Of a stretch of DNA of 36,383 bases, positions 8,377 through 15,684 are shown piece by piece. The translations under genes and the position numbers were made by a program. Position 1 is the stretch's first letter; each line of letters starts with the position of its first letter. This stretch comes from GCA-003244245 sp032230565. GTDB taxonomy: Bacteria > Actinomycetota > Actinomycetes > Mycobacteriales > Pseudonocardiaceae. Below the pieces are notes generated by a model. The model did no database searches, had not been told where the DNA came from, and saw nothing but the letters and a program-made list of their open reading frames with translations. The stretch spans positions 1 to 36,383 of the forward strand of contig JAVXWL010000214.1 in the NCBI GenBank assembly GCA_032230565.1, given 5' to 3'.

Positions 8377-9216
8377 CTAGCGTGCAGCAGCGACCGCCAA
8401 CGCGACGGCGATAATGCCCGCAGCCTCCATCGGATGTGGCAGCTGACCCAGAACTACCAACCCGACCACCGACGCCACCGCCGGCAGGAGCGCGAGCAGC
8501 AGAGCGAACTGAGCGTGATCGACTCGGCGCAGCACCACCTGGTCCAAAGCGTAAGGCAGCACCGTGGAGAGCAGTCCCACTGCAGCGGTCATGGCCAGAA
8601 GAGTCGGCGAATCCCAGGCCGGGCCCGTGCCCAGCGCCAGCGGGCACAGCAGCACCGCGGCGAAGCTGAACCCGACGGTCATGTCGTCCAGCCCGCTTCC
8701 GCCGCGGGCTACCTGCTTTCCGAGCACGATGTACGTCGCCCACATCAGCGCGGCGAGCAGCGCCAGCAGCAACCCGGTGCGGTTAACGGCCAGCCTGACA
8801 TCGGCGATAAGCGCCACCCCAGTTGCGGCCAGCCCCAGCGCCACAACGTCACGCACGCTGCGAGAGCCCAGCGCCGCCACCACCACTGGTCCGCAGAACT
8901 CGACGGCAACCGCAGTGCCGAGCGGCAGGCGCGCGATGGCCTCGTAGAATGCGACGTTCATCAGCCCCGTCACGATTCCGAAGCAAGCGGCAATGCCCCG
9001 CCGGTTGCCAACCCAGGCCTTGCGATCCGGGCGCCGCCAGGCCAGCATGACCAGCGCCGCAACCAGCATCCGCAACCAGGCCAACCCTGCTGGGCTGACT
9101 CGGTTGAACAGCACCACGGCAAGGGCGGCGCCGAGGTACATCGAGCAGCCGCTGACCACGAACAGCAGGGGCGCAGGAACATTTCGGCGCGGTACCCGGT
9201 TGGACGGAGTGTCCAT
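8377..9216 (-). CDS. EamA/DMT-family transporter, RhtA-like
   Basis: 279 residues from an ATG at 9216 with an AGGATC sequence upstream. The protein is almost wholly hydrophobic, with about ten predicted helices in two related halves, as in drug/metabolite transporters. VAFYEAIARLPLGTAVAVEFCGPVVVA in the first half and LPYALDQVVLRR in the second are typical of the RhtA threonine/homoserine exporter branch. It should export small amines or amino-acid derivatives across the inner membrane. It probably forms an operon with the glutamine-synthetase-like gene 47 bases downstream, suggesting shared substrates. Confidence 0.85.
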   Translation of the reverse strand: MDTPSNRVPRRNVPAPLLFVVSGCSMYLGAALAVVLFNRVSPAGLAWLRMLVAALVMLAWRRPDRKAWVGNRRGIAACFGIVTGLMNVAFYEAIARLPLGTAVAVEFCGPVVVAALGSRSVRDVVALGLAATGVALIADVRLAVNRTGLLLALLAALMWATYIVLGKQVARGGSGLDDMTVGFSFAAVLLCPLALGTGPAWDSPTLLAMTAAVGLLSTVLPYALDQVVLRRVDHAQFALLLALLPAVASVVGLVVLGQLPHPMEAAGIIAVALAVAAAR

Positions 9217-9434
9217 GACCGGATCCTGACTCGCCCTTGCGCGCGACGGGGTGGGGGTGCGGTACTAGCTCCAGACACACAATGGTCACCTGGGGAACAC
9301 AGTGCGGACAGCGTTCGTCTGCAACAGTGAGACCTTGGGATCCGATGTCAGGGTTGACGGGTGGCTCCCGTGAGTACCGCAGCCGGTTTGACCGGCCTGG
9401 TCGTACAGATCAGGCCACGACGGAGGGAGAAGCC

Positions 9435-9620
9435 ATGACCAGCACGCTCACCCGCCCTGAGTTGACTGCTTCCGACCGTTGCGACCGGTGCAGCGCCGCC
9501 GCCCGCGTCCGAGCAGTACTTCCCTCAGGCGGAGAACTGCTGTTCTGCAACCACCACGCCCGCGAGCACTCGTCGAAGTTGAAGGAGCTCGCAGCGGACA
9601 TCCAGGTCAGCGACGCCTAG
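9435..9620 (+). CDS. Small zinc-ribbon-like DUF7455 protein
   Basis: Only 61 residues. The longer open frame from 9237 is not the gene: the ATG at 9435 follows AGGGAG and the protein begins MTSTLTRPELTASDRCDRC, as in this family. Two cysteines in CDRC (16 and 19) and a second cluster CNHH (38-41) could bind one zinc. Homologues are conserved and very short in actinobacteria, often near sigA/sigB-linked genes. Their role is unknown. The pterin dehydratase gene starts 22 bases downstream, so the two may be cotranscribed. The upstream interval 9217-9434 shows no other gene. Confidence 0.8.
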   Translation: MTSTLTRPELTASDRCDRCSAAARVRAVLPSGGELLFCNHHAREHSSKLKELAADIQVSDA

Positions 9621-9642
9621 CCAAGGGGGATAGCTTGATGGT

Positions 9643-9984
9643 ATGAGCGCCCCAGATCTCGCTACGCAGAGCTGCAAGGACTGCGCCCCCGGCTCTACTC
9701 GACTCGACGAATCCCAGGCGGCTGAACTGCACCAAAAAATCAATGCCGCCTGGGAGCGCGACGCCAATCGAGTGATCCGTCGGGTCTTCACCTTCTCGAA
9801 CTTTCGAGAACCGTTCGCCCTCGCTACCCAGATCGCCCTGCTGGCAGAGTCTCAGGGCCATCACCCCGACCTGGAGGTGAGCTGGGGCAAGCTGGCGGTG
9901 ACCTTCACGACGCACCACGCCGGTGGTCTGACCGAAAGCGATTTCGTGATGGCCGCCAAGATCGACGGTTTCGCACCGGCCTGA
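9643..9984 (+). CDS. Pterin-4a-carbinolamine dehydratase
   Basis: 113 residues from an ATG behind AAGGGGG. The family catalyses dehydration of 4a-hydroxytetrahydrobiopterin, recycling the pterin cofactor. The diagnostic pattern is present: ESQGHHPD with His73 and His74, Trp81, then His91/His92 in TTHH and Asp100 in LTESDF. The N-terminal 20 residues with two cysteines are extra. No aromatic amino-acid hydroxylase gene is in the window, so the physiological partner is unknown; molybdopterin-related roles have been suggested for such orphans. The gene is convergent with the helicase 16 bases away. Confidence 0.9.
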   Translation: MSAPDLATQSCKDCAPGSTRLDESQAAELHQKINAAWERDANRVIRRVFTFSNFREPFALATQIALLAESQGHHPDLEVSWGKLAVTFTTHHAGGLTESDFVMAAKIDGFAPA

Positions 9985-10000
9985 TGGACCACCGTTTCAG

Positions 10001-11719
10001 CTATCGGGAACGCAGGTAGGCGATGCGTTTTTCGAGGTCCTCGACGGTGGCCATGGCCGTCGGGGGACCGCCGCACGCAGCGCGGACCTCTTGATGGATG
10101 GCGCCGTGTGGCCGGTCGGTGCGGTGGTGGGCCATCGCGACGAGGGTGTTGAGTTCCCGGCGCAGCTCGGTGAGTCGCTGGCGCACCGTCGGCGTCCGGG
10201 TTTGCACCGACGGCCCAGCGCGTTCGCCGGAGCGCTGCGTCGCGCGACCCACCTGCTGTTGCTGGCGCTGCTGCAGCAACGCCCGCATCTGGTCGGGCGC
10301 CAACAACCCGGGTAAGCCGAGGTAGTCCTGCTCGTCCTCGGTGGTGGCGAGGGCTGCTGTGCCGAAGGACGCCCCGTCGTAGATGACCTGGTCCAGCTCG
10401 GCGTCGGCGCCCAACGCGGTGAATGCCCGCTCCTGTTCGCCAGGTTCGTCGCGCTGCGCGTTAGCCTGCGCTAGCGCCTCGTCATCCCAGCCCTCCGCGG
10501 CCCGATGCGGTGCACCGAGCACGTGATCGCGCTGTTTCTCGAGTTCACTGGCCAAGCCCAACAACACCGGCACGCTGGGCAGGAACACCGTCGCGGTCTC
10601 GCCAGGTCGTCTGCATCTGACGAACCGGCCTACCGCCTGGGCGAAATATAGCGGCGTAGCTGCCGATGTCGCGTACACGCCGACGGCGAGTCGGGGCACA
10701 TCAACGCCTTCGGACACCATCCGCACCGCGACCAGCCAGCAGTCGTCGGAGTCGGCGAACGCCGCGATCCGTCCGGTGGCCGATGGGTCGTCGGACAGCA
10801 CCAACACCGGCTCGCGACCGGAGACCGTTGCCAGAATCCCGGCGTAGGCCCGTGCGGTGATGTGGTCGGTGGCGATCACCAGCCCGGCTGCGTCGGGCAG
10901 CGCGCCGGCACGTAACTGGGTAAGCCGGGTGTGCGCGGCGCTGAGCACCGCCGGCATCCACTCCCCCGCCGGATCCAACGCGGTACGCCAGGCCCGGGCG
11001 GTGTGCTCGGCGGTGAGCGGCTCGCCCAATCGTGCCGAGTACTCCTCCCCCGCACTGGTCCGCCAGCGCGCCTCCCCGGAATAGGCAAGGAACATCACAG
11101 GCCGCACCACCCCGTCGGCCAGCGCCTCGGCGTACCCGTAGAAGTGGTCGGCGACGGAGCGCAGCGCGCCGGCGCCGTCGGGTTCGTAGTTGATGAACGG
11201 GATCGGAGTGTCGTCGCTGCGGAACGGGGTCCCGGTCAGGGCGAGCCGGCGAACCGCCGGCGTGAACGCCTCCCGCACCGCGTCACCCCAACTCTTGGCA
11301 TCTCCGCCGTGGTGGATCTCGTCGAGCACCACCAGGGTGGCGCGTCCCTCGGTGCGCACCCGATGCAGCGTCGGGTGCGCCGCGACCTGGGCATAGGTCA
11401 CCGCGACGCCGTGATAGTCGCGAGAGGTGGCACCTACCGAGTTGCGGAAGTCGGGGTCCAGCGCCAGACCGACCTCGGCGGCCGCTGCCGCCCACTGGTG
11501 CTTGAGATGCTCGGTCGGGGTCACCACGGTTACCGCCTGCACCGTCCGGTCCGCCAGCAGCTCCGCTGCCACTCGCAAGGCGAAGGTCGTCTTGCCAGCA
11601 CCCGGCGTGGCGACAGCGAGGAAGTCCCGTGGCGCAGTGGCCAGGTACCGGGCCAGCGCTCTGCGCTGCCAGACTCGTAATGGTCGGCGCGACGATTCAG
11701 TATCGACGGGGCGGAGCAC
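10001..11719 (-). CDS. Superfamily 2 DEAD/DEAH-type helicase
   Basis: 572 residues from a GTG at 11719, with GGGAG upstream. N-terminal RecA lobe: RVWQRRALARYL (Q-like motif), Walker A TPGAGKT at 38-44, Walker B LDEIH at 132-136 and motif III LTGTPFRSDD. C-terminal lobe: WLVAVRMVSEGVDVPRL (motif V) and QAVGRFVRCRR (motif VI). A glutamine-rich linker (LLQQRQQQQVG) precedes a helical tail with LTELRRELN. This is a soluble ATP-driven nucleic-acid translocase of the type found across actinobacteria. Its specific job is not established. It is read divergently from the YihY gene. Confidence 0.87.
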   Translation of the reverse strand: MLRPVDTESSRRPLRVWQRRALARYLATAPRDFLAVATPGAGKTTFALRVAAELLADRTVQAVTVVTPTEHLKHQWAAAAAEVGLALDPDFRNSVGATSRDYHGVAVTYAQVAAHPTLHRVRTEGRATLVVLDEIHHGGDAKSWGDAVREAFTPAVRRLALTGTPFRSDDTPIPFINYEPDGAGALRSVADHFYGYAEALADGVVRPVMFLAYSGEARWRTSAGEEYSARLGEPLTAEHTARAWRTALDPAGEWMPAVLSAAHTRLTQLRAGALPDAAGLVIATDHITARAYAGILATVSGREPVLVLSDDPSATGRIAAFADSDDCWLVAVRMVSEGVDVPRLAVGVYATSAATPLYFAQAVGRFVRCRRPGETATVFLPSVPVLLGLASELEKQRDHVLGAPHRAAEGWDDEALAQANAQRDEPGEQERAFTALGADAELDQVIYDGASFGTAALATTEDEQDYLGLPGLLAPDQMRALLQQRQQQQVGRATQRSGERAGPSVQTRTPTVRQRLTELRRELNTLVAMAHHRTDRPHGAIHQEVRAACGGPPTAMATVEDLEKRIAYLRSR

Positions 11720-11753
11720 GGCGAGCGGGGCACTCCCTTCGTGCGCTGACGCG

Positions 11754-11799
11754 CCCGTGAGTGGCGATACGAGCGATAGCTCACATCGCCACTCACGGG
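11754..11799. repeat. 15-bp perfect inverted repeat with GTGAGTGGC motif
   Basis: CCCGTGAGTGGCGAT at 11754-11768 is the exact reverse complement of 11785-11799, with a 16-base loop. It lies between two divergent genes, so it is not an ordinary 3' terminator. The core GCCACTCACG recurs at 22131-22140. Confidence 0.7.
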
Positions 11800-11801
11800 C
11801 T

Positions 11802-11848
11802 GGGGTAGCCGCACGTTACCTGGGGACCGGGTAGCGTGCGGCAGCCCC
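11802..11848. repeat. 19-bp imperfect inverted repeat before the YihY gene
   Basis: Positions 11802-11820 pair with 11830-11848 with two mismatches and a nine-base loop. The structure sits just after the GTGAGTGGC palindrome and ends about 20 bases before the ribosome site of the YihY gene. It may be a leader hairpin or a protein site. Confidence 0.5.
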
Positions 11849-11875
11849 GCCGAATGGACCATCCTGGGAGGCAAC

Positions 11876-12892
11876 ATGGATACTCCCGTGGAGCCCACCG
11901 CTGAGGCCGCCGCCAGCGGTCCTGGTCGCCCTGCTGGCGAACCCACCGGTGGGCAAGCCCGGCGCGCCCCGCTGCGCTTGATTTCCCGGACCGCGACGAA
12001 GGCCTGGAACGACAGCTTCATCTCGCTGTCCGCCCAGGCAGCGTTCTGGATGACGCTGTCGTTGCCGCCGCTGCTGCTGGGAATGCTGGGCAGCCTCGGC
12101 TTCGTCGCCGGCTGGTTCGGCCCGGCCACAGTCGAAGCTGCGCAGCGGGAAATCGTGCGGTGGGCCACGACGGTGTTCAGCGCCGATGTGGTCAACCAGA
12201 TCATCCGTCCGACGGTGTCCGACATCCTCACCCAGGGGCACAGCTCGATCGTGTCGGTCGGGTTCGTTATCTCCCTGTGGGCCGGTTCCTCGGCGCTGGC
12301 ATCCCTGGTGGACTCGATCACCGCCGCTTATGAACAACACACTGTCCGCCATCCGGTGTGGCAACGGATCTTTGCCCTGCTGCTCTACGCGGTGGCGCTG
12401 ATCGGATCAGTGTTCGTACTGCCGCTGACTGCGCTGGGCCCCGGCCTGATACCTGATCTGTTCCCGGCGGCAGTGCGACACACGGTGGCAGTGCTGCTCA
12501 GCATCTTCTACTACCCCGGGCTCGGCGTGTTGCTGATGGTCGGACTGGCCACGCTCTACAAGGTGGTGCTACCCAACAAGTTGCCGTGGCACCGCGGGCT
12601 TCCAGGCGCCGTATTGGCGATGGCGGTATTCCTGATCACCAGCACCGGGCTGCGGTTCTACATCGCGTGGGTAGCTGGCACCGGGTACACCTACGGGGCG
12701 CTTGCCACTCCCATCGCATACCTGCTGTTCTCGTTTTTCATCGCAATGGCGATCCTGCTCGGCGCCGAGTTCAACAGCGCGATCGAGGAGATCTGGCCGG
12801 CGCACCCGACCCGACGCGAGCGGCGGCAGACGACGGCCAGCGTCACGGGCGGCGCTGGCGTCGCTCAGCCGCTGAGTGACCCTGACTGGTAA
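11876..12892 (+). CDS. YihY/virulence factor BrkB family membrane protein
   Basis: 338 residues from an ATG seven bases after GGGAGG. A polar N-terminus of about 45 residues is followed by the family core with about six transmembrane helices. Family-typical stretches are AFWMTLSLPPLLLGMLG, LWAGSSALASLVDSITAAYE and the late YGALATPIAYLLFSFFIAMAILLGAEFNSAIEE. The family was once misannotated as RNase BN; its function is unknown. A related gene (Rv2707) lies in the sigA-sigB region of Mycobacterium tuberculosis, so its presence upstream of sigB here fits shared ancestry. Its last 28 bases overlap the convergent larE. Confidence 0.88.
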   Translation: MDTPVEPTAEAAASGPGRPAGEPTGGQARRAPLRLISRTATKAWNDSFISLSAQAAFWMTLSLPPLLLGMLGSLGFVAGWFGPATVEAAQREIVRWATTVFSADVVNQIIRPTVSDILTQGHSSIVSVGFVISLWAGSSALASLVDSITAAYEQHTVRHPVWQRIFALLLYAVALIGSVFVLPLTALGPGLIPDLFPAAVRHTVAVLLSIFYYPGLGVLLMVGLATLYKVVLPNKLPWHRGLPGAVLAMAVFLITSTGLRFYIAWVAGTGYTYGALATPIAYLLFSFFIAMAILLGAEFNSAIEEIWPAHPTRRERRQTTASVTGGAGVAQPLSDPDW

Positions 12893-13701
12893 GGCGCCAC
12901 ATCGCCCTGGCCACCGAGACCCACTTCCGCGACTCGGGCCAGCAGCGCCTGCCGCGCCGGCAGGGAGACGCCGTCCAGCGCATCGTGATCGAGCTCTACC
13001 CGGAATCCGGCGCGACCCAGCAGCCGGACCCGCAGGTCGCGGACCGCAACGCGGTGCTCCGCAAGGTATCGGCGGCCAGCCAGCTCAGCCCGCTCGACCA
13101 ACGCCAGCCGTTCGACTGTCACCGGGATCCCGACGGCGATCCGGGAGGCCAGGCACGGCGTGCTCGGCTTGTCGCGCACCGACAGGTTCCAGTGCGCGGC
13201 CAGCAAACGCACGGTCTCCTTGGTAGCGCCTACCTCCGCGAGCGGCTCGCATACCCCAAGCTCAGCAGCCGCCCGCAAGCCCGGGCGGTGCGCGGCACGG
13301 CGGTCATCGAGGTGCGTACCGGTAGCGACGTGGGCAAAACCCTTGCGGTGCGCGACGCCGCGCACCGCGGCGAGCACGGTTCGCTTGCAGAAATAGCAGC
13401 GATCGCCGGCATTGGCCCGGTAACCCGGATCGACGTGCTCGTCGGTAGCCAGCACCAGCAACTGCGCCCCGATCTGTCCGGCGACGCGCCGGGCAGCTGC
13501 CAGCTCCGCGCGCGCCAGGCTGGGCGAGTCTGCGATGGCGGCCAATACAGCATCGGTACCGAGCGCCCGGACGGCTGCAGCCAGTACCACCGAGGAGTCG
13601 ACCCCGCCCGAGAAGGCCACCACCAGGCCGTCCAGGCGTCCCAGCCGATCGAGCAGCGCCGCGGCGGCGGAGGTAGCGACGACGGAATCCGCACTCTGCA
13701 T
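12865..13701 (-). CDS. larE: LarE, ATP-dependent sacrificial sulfur transferase for nickel-pincer cofactor
   Basis: 278 residues from the ATG at 13701 (GAGGA upstream); the open frame continues to 13776, but that part is not LarE-like. LarE adenylylates the LarB product and inserts sulfur to form the pincer thiocarboxylates. Visible are the PP-loop AFSGGVDSS (29-37), GDRCYFCK with Cys102 and Cys105, GTHLDDRR, and TPCLASR with Cys183. Three cysteines in this layout match the [4Fe-4S]-dependent LarE type, whereas the Lactiplantibacillus enzyme uses a single sacrificial cysteine (established for the family; assigned here by pattern). It diverges from larB across 50 bases and overlaps the yihY 3' end. 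Confidence 0.92.
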   Translation of the reverse strand: MQSADSVVATSAAAALLDRLGRLDGLVVAFSGGVDSSVVLAAAVRALGTDAVLAAIADSPSLARAELAAARRVAGQIGAQLLVLATDEHVDPGYRANAGDRCYFCKRTVLAAVRGVAHRKGFAHVATGTHLDDRRAAHRPGLRAAAELGVCEPLAEVGATKETVRLLAAHWNLSVRDKPSTPCLASRIAVGIPVTVERLALVERAELAGRRYLAEHRVAVRDLRVRLLGRAGFRVELDHDALDGVSLPARQALLARVAEVGLGGQGDVAPYQSGSLSG

Positions 13702-13751
13702 GGTCAACGATCCTCGCATGCGCGCAGCGACACCGTGAGATAGTCGGCACC

Positions 13752-14450
13752 GTGGTCGACTCAGCACCGCACCCATCGCGAGACGTCAGCGGTATCGCCC
13801 GGCTGGATTCCGATCGCAGGCGACGCACCGCCGTGCCCGAAGTCATCTTCGCCGAGGGCAAAACCGAGGAGCAGACGCTGCACCTGCTCGCCGCGCAGCG
13901 CAACTCCGAGCCCGGCTTCCCGGCGCTGGCCACCCGGTGCCCCGACGGTGTGCTGCGCCGGGCGCCAAGCTGGTTTGAGCCCGAGCCGGTGTTGACTGAC
14001 CCGGTCGGGCGCACCGTGATCGTCGGGGCGCTGCCGCTAGCCCGCGGGTTCGTCGCCGTGCTCACCGGAGGTACCTCGGATTTGCCGGTCGCGCGCGAAG
14101 CGATCGCCACTTTACAGGCGCTCGGCGCCGGACATCGGTTGATCGCCGATGTCGGGATCGCCGGGCTGCACCGGCTGCTCGCACATCTCGACGAGCTGTC
14201 CGTGGCCGACTGCGTGATCGCCATCGCCGGGATGGAAGGCACCCTGCCTGGGGTGGTCACCGGGCTGATCCGAGCGCCCGTAGTCGGGGTACCCACCAGC
14301 GTGGGCTATGGAGTGAGCGCGGGCGGACACGTCGCCGCGGCGACCATGCTCGCCAGCTGCGCGCCGGGGTTGTCCGTGGTCAACATCGACAACGGATTCG
14401 GCGCGGCGGCGCACGCGGTCAAGATCGTCGCGAGGGTGCACGGTGGCTGA
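13752..14450 (+). CDS. larB: LarB, NaAD carboxylase/hydrolase of nickel-pincer cofactor synthesis
   Basis: 232 residues from a GTG at 13752 with no strong ribosome site. LarB carboxylates the pyridinium ring of nicotinic acid adenine dinucleotide and hydrolyses the phosphoanhydride, the first step to the NPN cofactor. It is related to PurE. Family hallmarks are EVIFAEGKTEEQ near residue 30, TGGTSDLPVAREA, DVGIAGLHRL, AGMEGTLPGVVTGL and GVPTSVGYG, with the final VNIDNGFGAA. All are intact and the length is normal. It is the first gene of a six-gene plus-strand operon and overlaps larC by eight bases, which suggests translational coupling. Confidence 0.94.
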   Translation: MVDSAPHPSRDVSGIARLDSDRRRRTAVPEVIFAEGKTEEQTLHLLAAQRNSEPGFPALATRCPDGVLRRAPSWFEPEPVLTDPVGRTVIVGALPLARGFVAVLTGGTSDLPVAREAIATLQALGAGHRLIADVGIAGLHRLLAHLDELSVADCVIAIAGMEGTLPGVVTGLIRAPVVGVPTSVGYGVSAGGHVAAATMLASCAPGLSVVNIDNGFGAAAHAVKIVARVHGG

Positions 14451-15684
14451 GGCCAGGGCGGCGTATCTGGACTGCACCGCCGGCGTAGCCGGTGACATGC
14501 TGCTCGGTGCGCTGCTCGACGCCGGCGCTGACCTTGCTGCAGTACGCGCCGCGGTGACCTCGCTTGGGGTTCCCGAGCTGGACATCACAGTCTCGCCCAC
14601 CCGGCGCTGCGGGCTGCGCTGCGCGCGCACCGTGGTCGTCACTCCGGCCACCGACCAGCCAACCCGGGGATTGGCCGAAGTGCTCGCCGCCATCAAACAA
14701 GCCCCGTTGGGTGCGGCAGCCGCTCGGGCAGCCGCCGACACATTCCGGCTCCTCGCGGACGCGGAGGCCGCGGTGCACGGCATCCCCGCCGAGTTGGTGC
14801 ATTTCCATGAGGTCGGGGCCGCCGACGCTCTCGCCGATGTGGTCGGCACCGCCGTCGCGGCCGAACAGCTCGGCTTGCTCGCCGACGGTGCGCTGGTGAC
14901 GTGCTCGGCGCTGGCGGCCGGCAGTGGGACGGCGCGCAGCGCGCACGGCACGATTCCCGTTCCAGCACCCGCCGTCCTGCAGATCGCGGCTGACCGTGGG
15001 CTGTCGCTGACCGGCGGGGACCTCGCCGGGGAACGCAGCACGCCCACCGGGGCAGCCCTGGTCGCGGTCCTGGCGGCACCCGGGCCATTGCCACCGATGA
15101 CGGTTGACGCGGTAGGCAACGGCGCCGGACGGCTGGACACCCCGGAGCGACCGAACATCACCCGGCTGGTGATCGGTCGCCGCACCGGACCGGGGTCGGC
15201 GCCTGGCCCCGCGGAGCCAGTCACCGTGGTGGAGACCACCGTCGATGATCTCGATCCGGAGCTGTGGCCGGGGGTGCTGCTCGCAGTCCGGGCGGCTGGA
15301 GCCTGGGACTGCTGGACCACCGCCACCGTCGGTCGACACGGCAGACCTGGGCAGGTGCTCACCGCGCTGTGCGCCGAGCAGATCCGCCCGGCTGTGGTGG
15401 ATGCGATGTTCCGGCACAGCACCACGCTGGGCGTACGGTGGGCTGGCTGGCAACGCACCACGTTGCCGCGCATCACCGTCCCGGTCCCGGTGGGCCCGCC
15501 TGGGGCCGAGCAAGAGATCAACGTCAAGGTTGCCACCGGACCGGGAGGGCAGCAGACTGTCAAGCCAGAACTCGCCGACGCCCAACGCGTCGCCGAGCTA
15601 CTCGGTTGGCCGGTGCGCCGGGTGTGTGAGGCCGCCCTGTCGGCTTACCATCACGACCATCCGGCCGGCGTGGTAGCGCCATGA
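14443..15684 (+). CDS. larC: LarC, nickel-inserting cyclometallase (unsplit)
   Basis: 413 residues from a GTG inside the larB end. LarC inserts nickel into the pincer dinucleotide in a CTP-dependent step. Hallmarks in order: YLDCTAGVAGDMLLGALLDAG at 8-28 (canonical YFDCxSGxSGDM), HFHEVGAADALADVVG, SAHGTIPVPAPAVLQI, STPTGAALVA, then the C-terminal nickel/CTP half with VVETTVDDLDPELWP and GRHGRPGQVLTALC. Unlike Lactiplantibacillus plantarum, where a programmed frameshift joins LarC1 and LarC2, this is one continuous frame. A histidine-rich linker is not obvious. It overlaps the next gene in an ATGA junction. Confidence 0.94.
   Translation: MAEARAAYLDCTAGVAGDMLLGALLDAGADLAAVRAAVTSLGVPELDITVSPTRRCGLRCARTVVVTPATDQPTRGLAEVLAAIKQAPLGAAAARAAADTFRLLADAEAAVHGIPAELVHFHEVGAADALADVVGTAVAAEQLGLLADGALVTCSALAAGSGTARSAHGTIPVPAPAVLQIAADRGLSLTGGDLAGERSTPTGAALVAVLAAPGPLPPMTVDAVGNGAGRLDTPERPNITRLVIGRRTGPGSAPGPAEPVTVVETTVDDLDPELWPGVLLAVRAAGAWDCWTTATVGRHGRPGQVLTALCAEQIRPAVVDAMFRHSTTLGVRWAGWQRTTLPRITVPVPVGPPGAEQEINVKVATGPGGQQTVKPELADAQRVAELLGWPVRRVCEAALSAYHHDHPAGVVAP

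Noticed and set aside
8362..9330. 322-codon plus-strand frame opposite the EamA gene
   Set aside because: Gln/Arg/His-rich composition typical of antisense frames; the minus-strand transporter has clear membrane helices.
13702..13751. NikR or Nur nickel-regulator box in the larE/larB spacer
   Set aside because: Only an 8-bp CGCATGCG palindrome is present; neither the GTATGA-N16-TCATAC nor the TTGCA-type pattern is found.
14112..15563. Very long minus-strand open frame opposite larB/larC
   Set aside because: It is Ser/Ala/Pro-rich low-complexity sequence with no family resemblance. It is the expected antisense shadow of high-GC larC.
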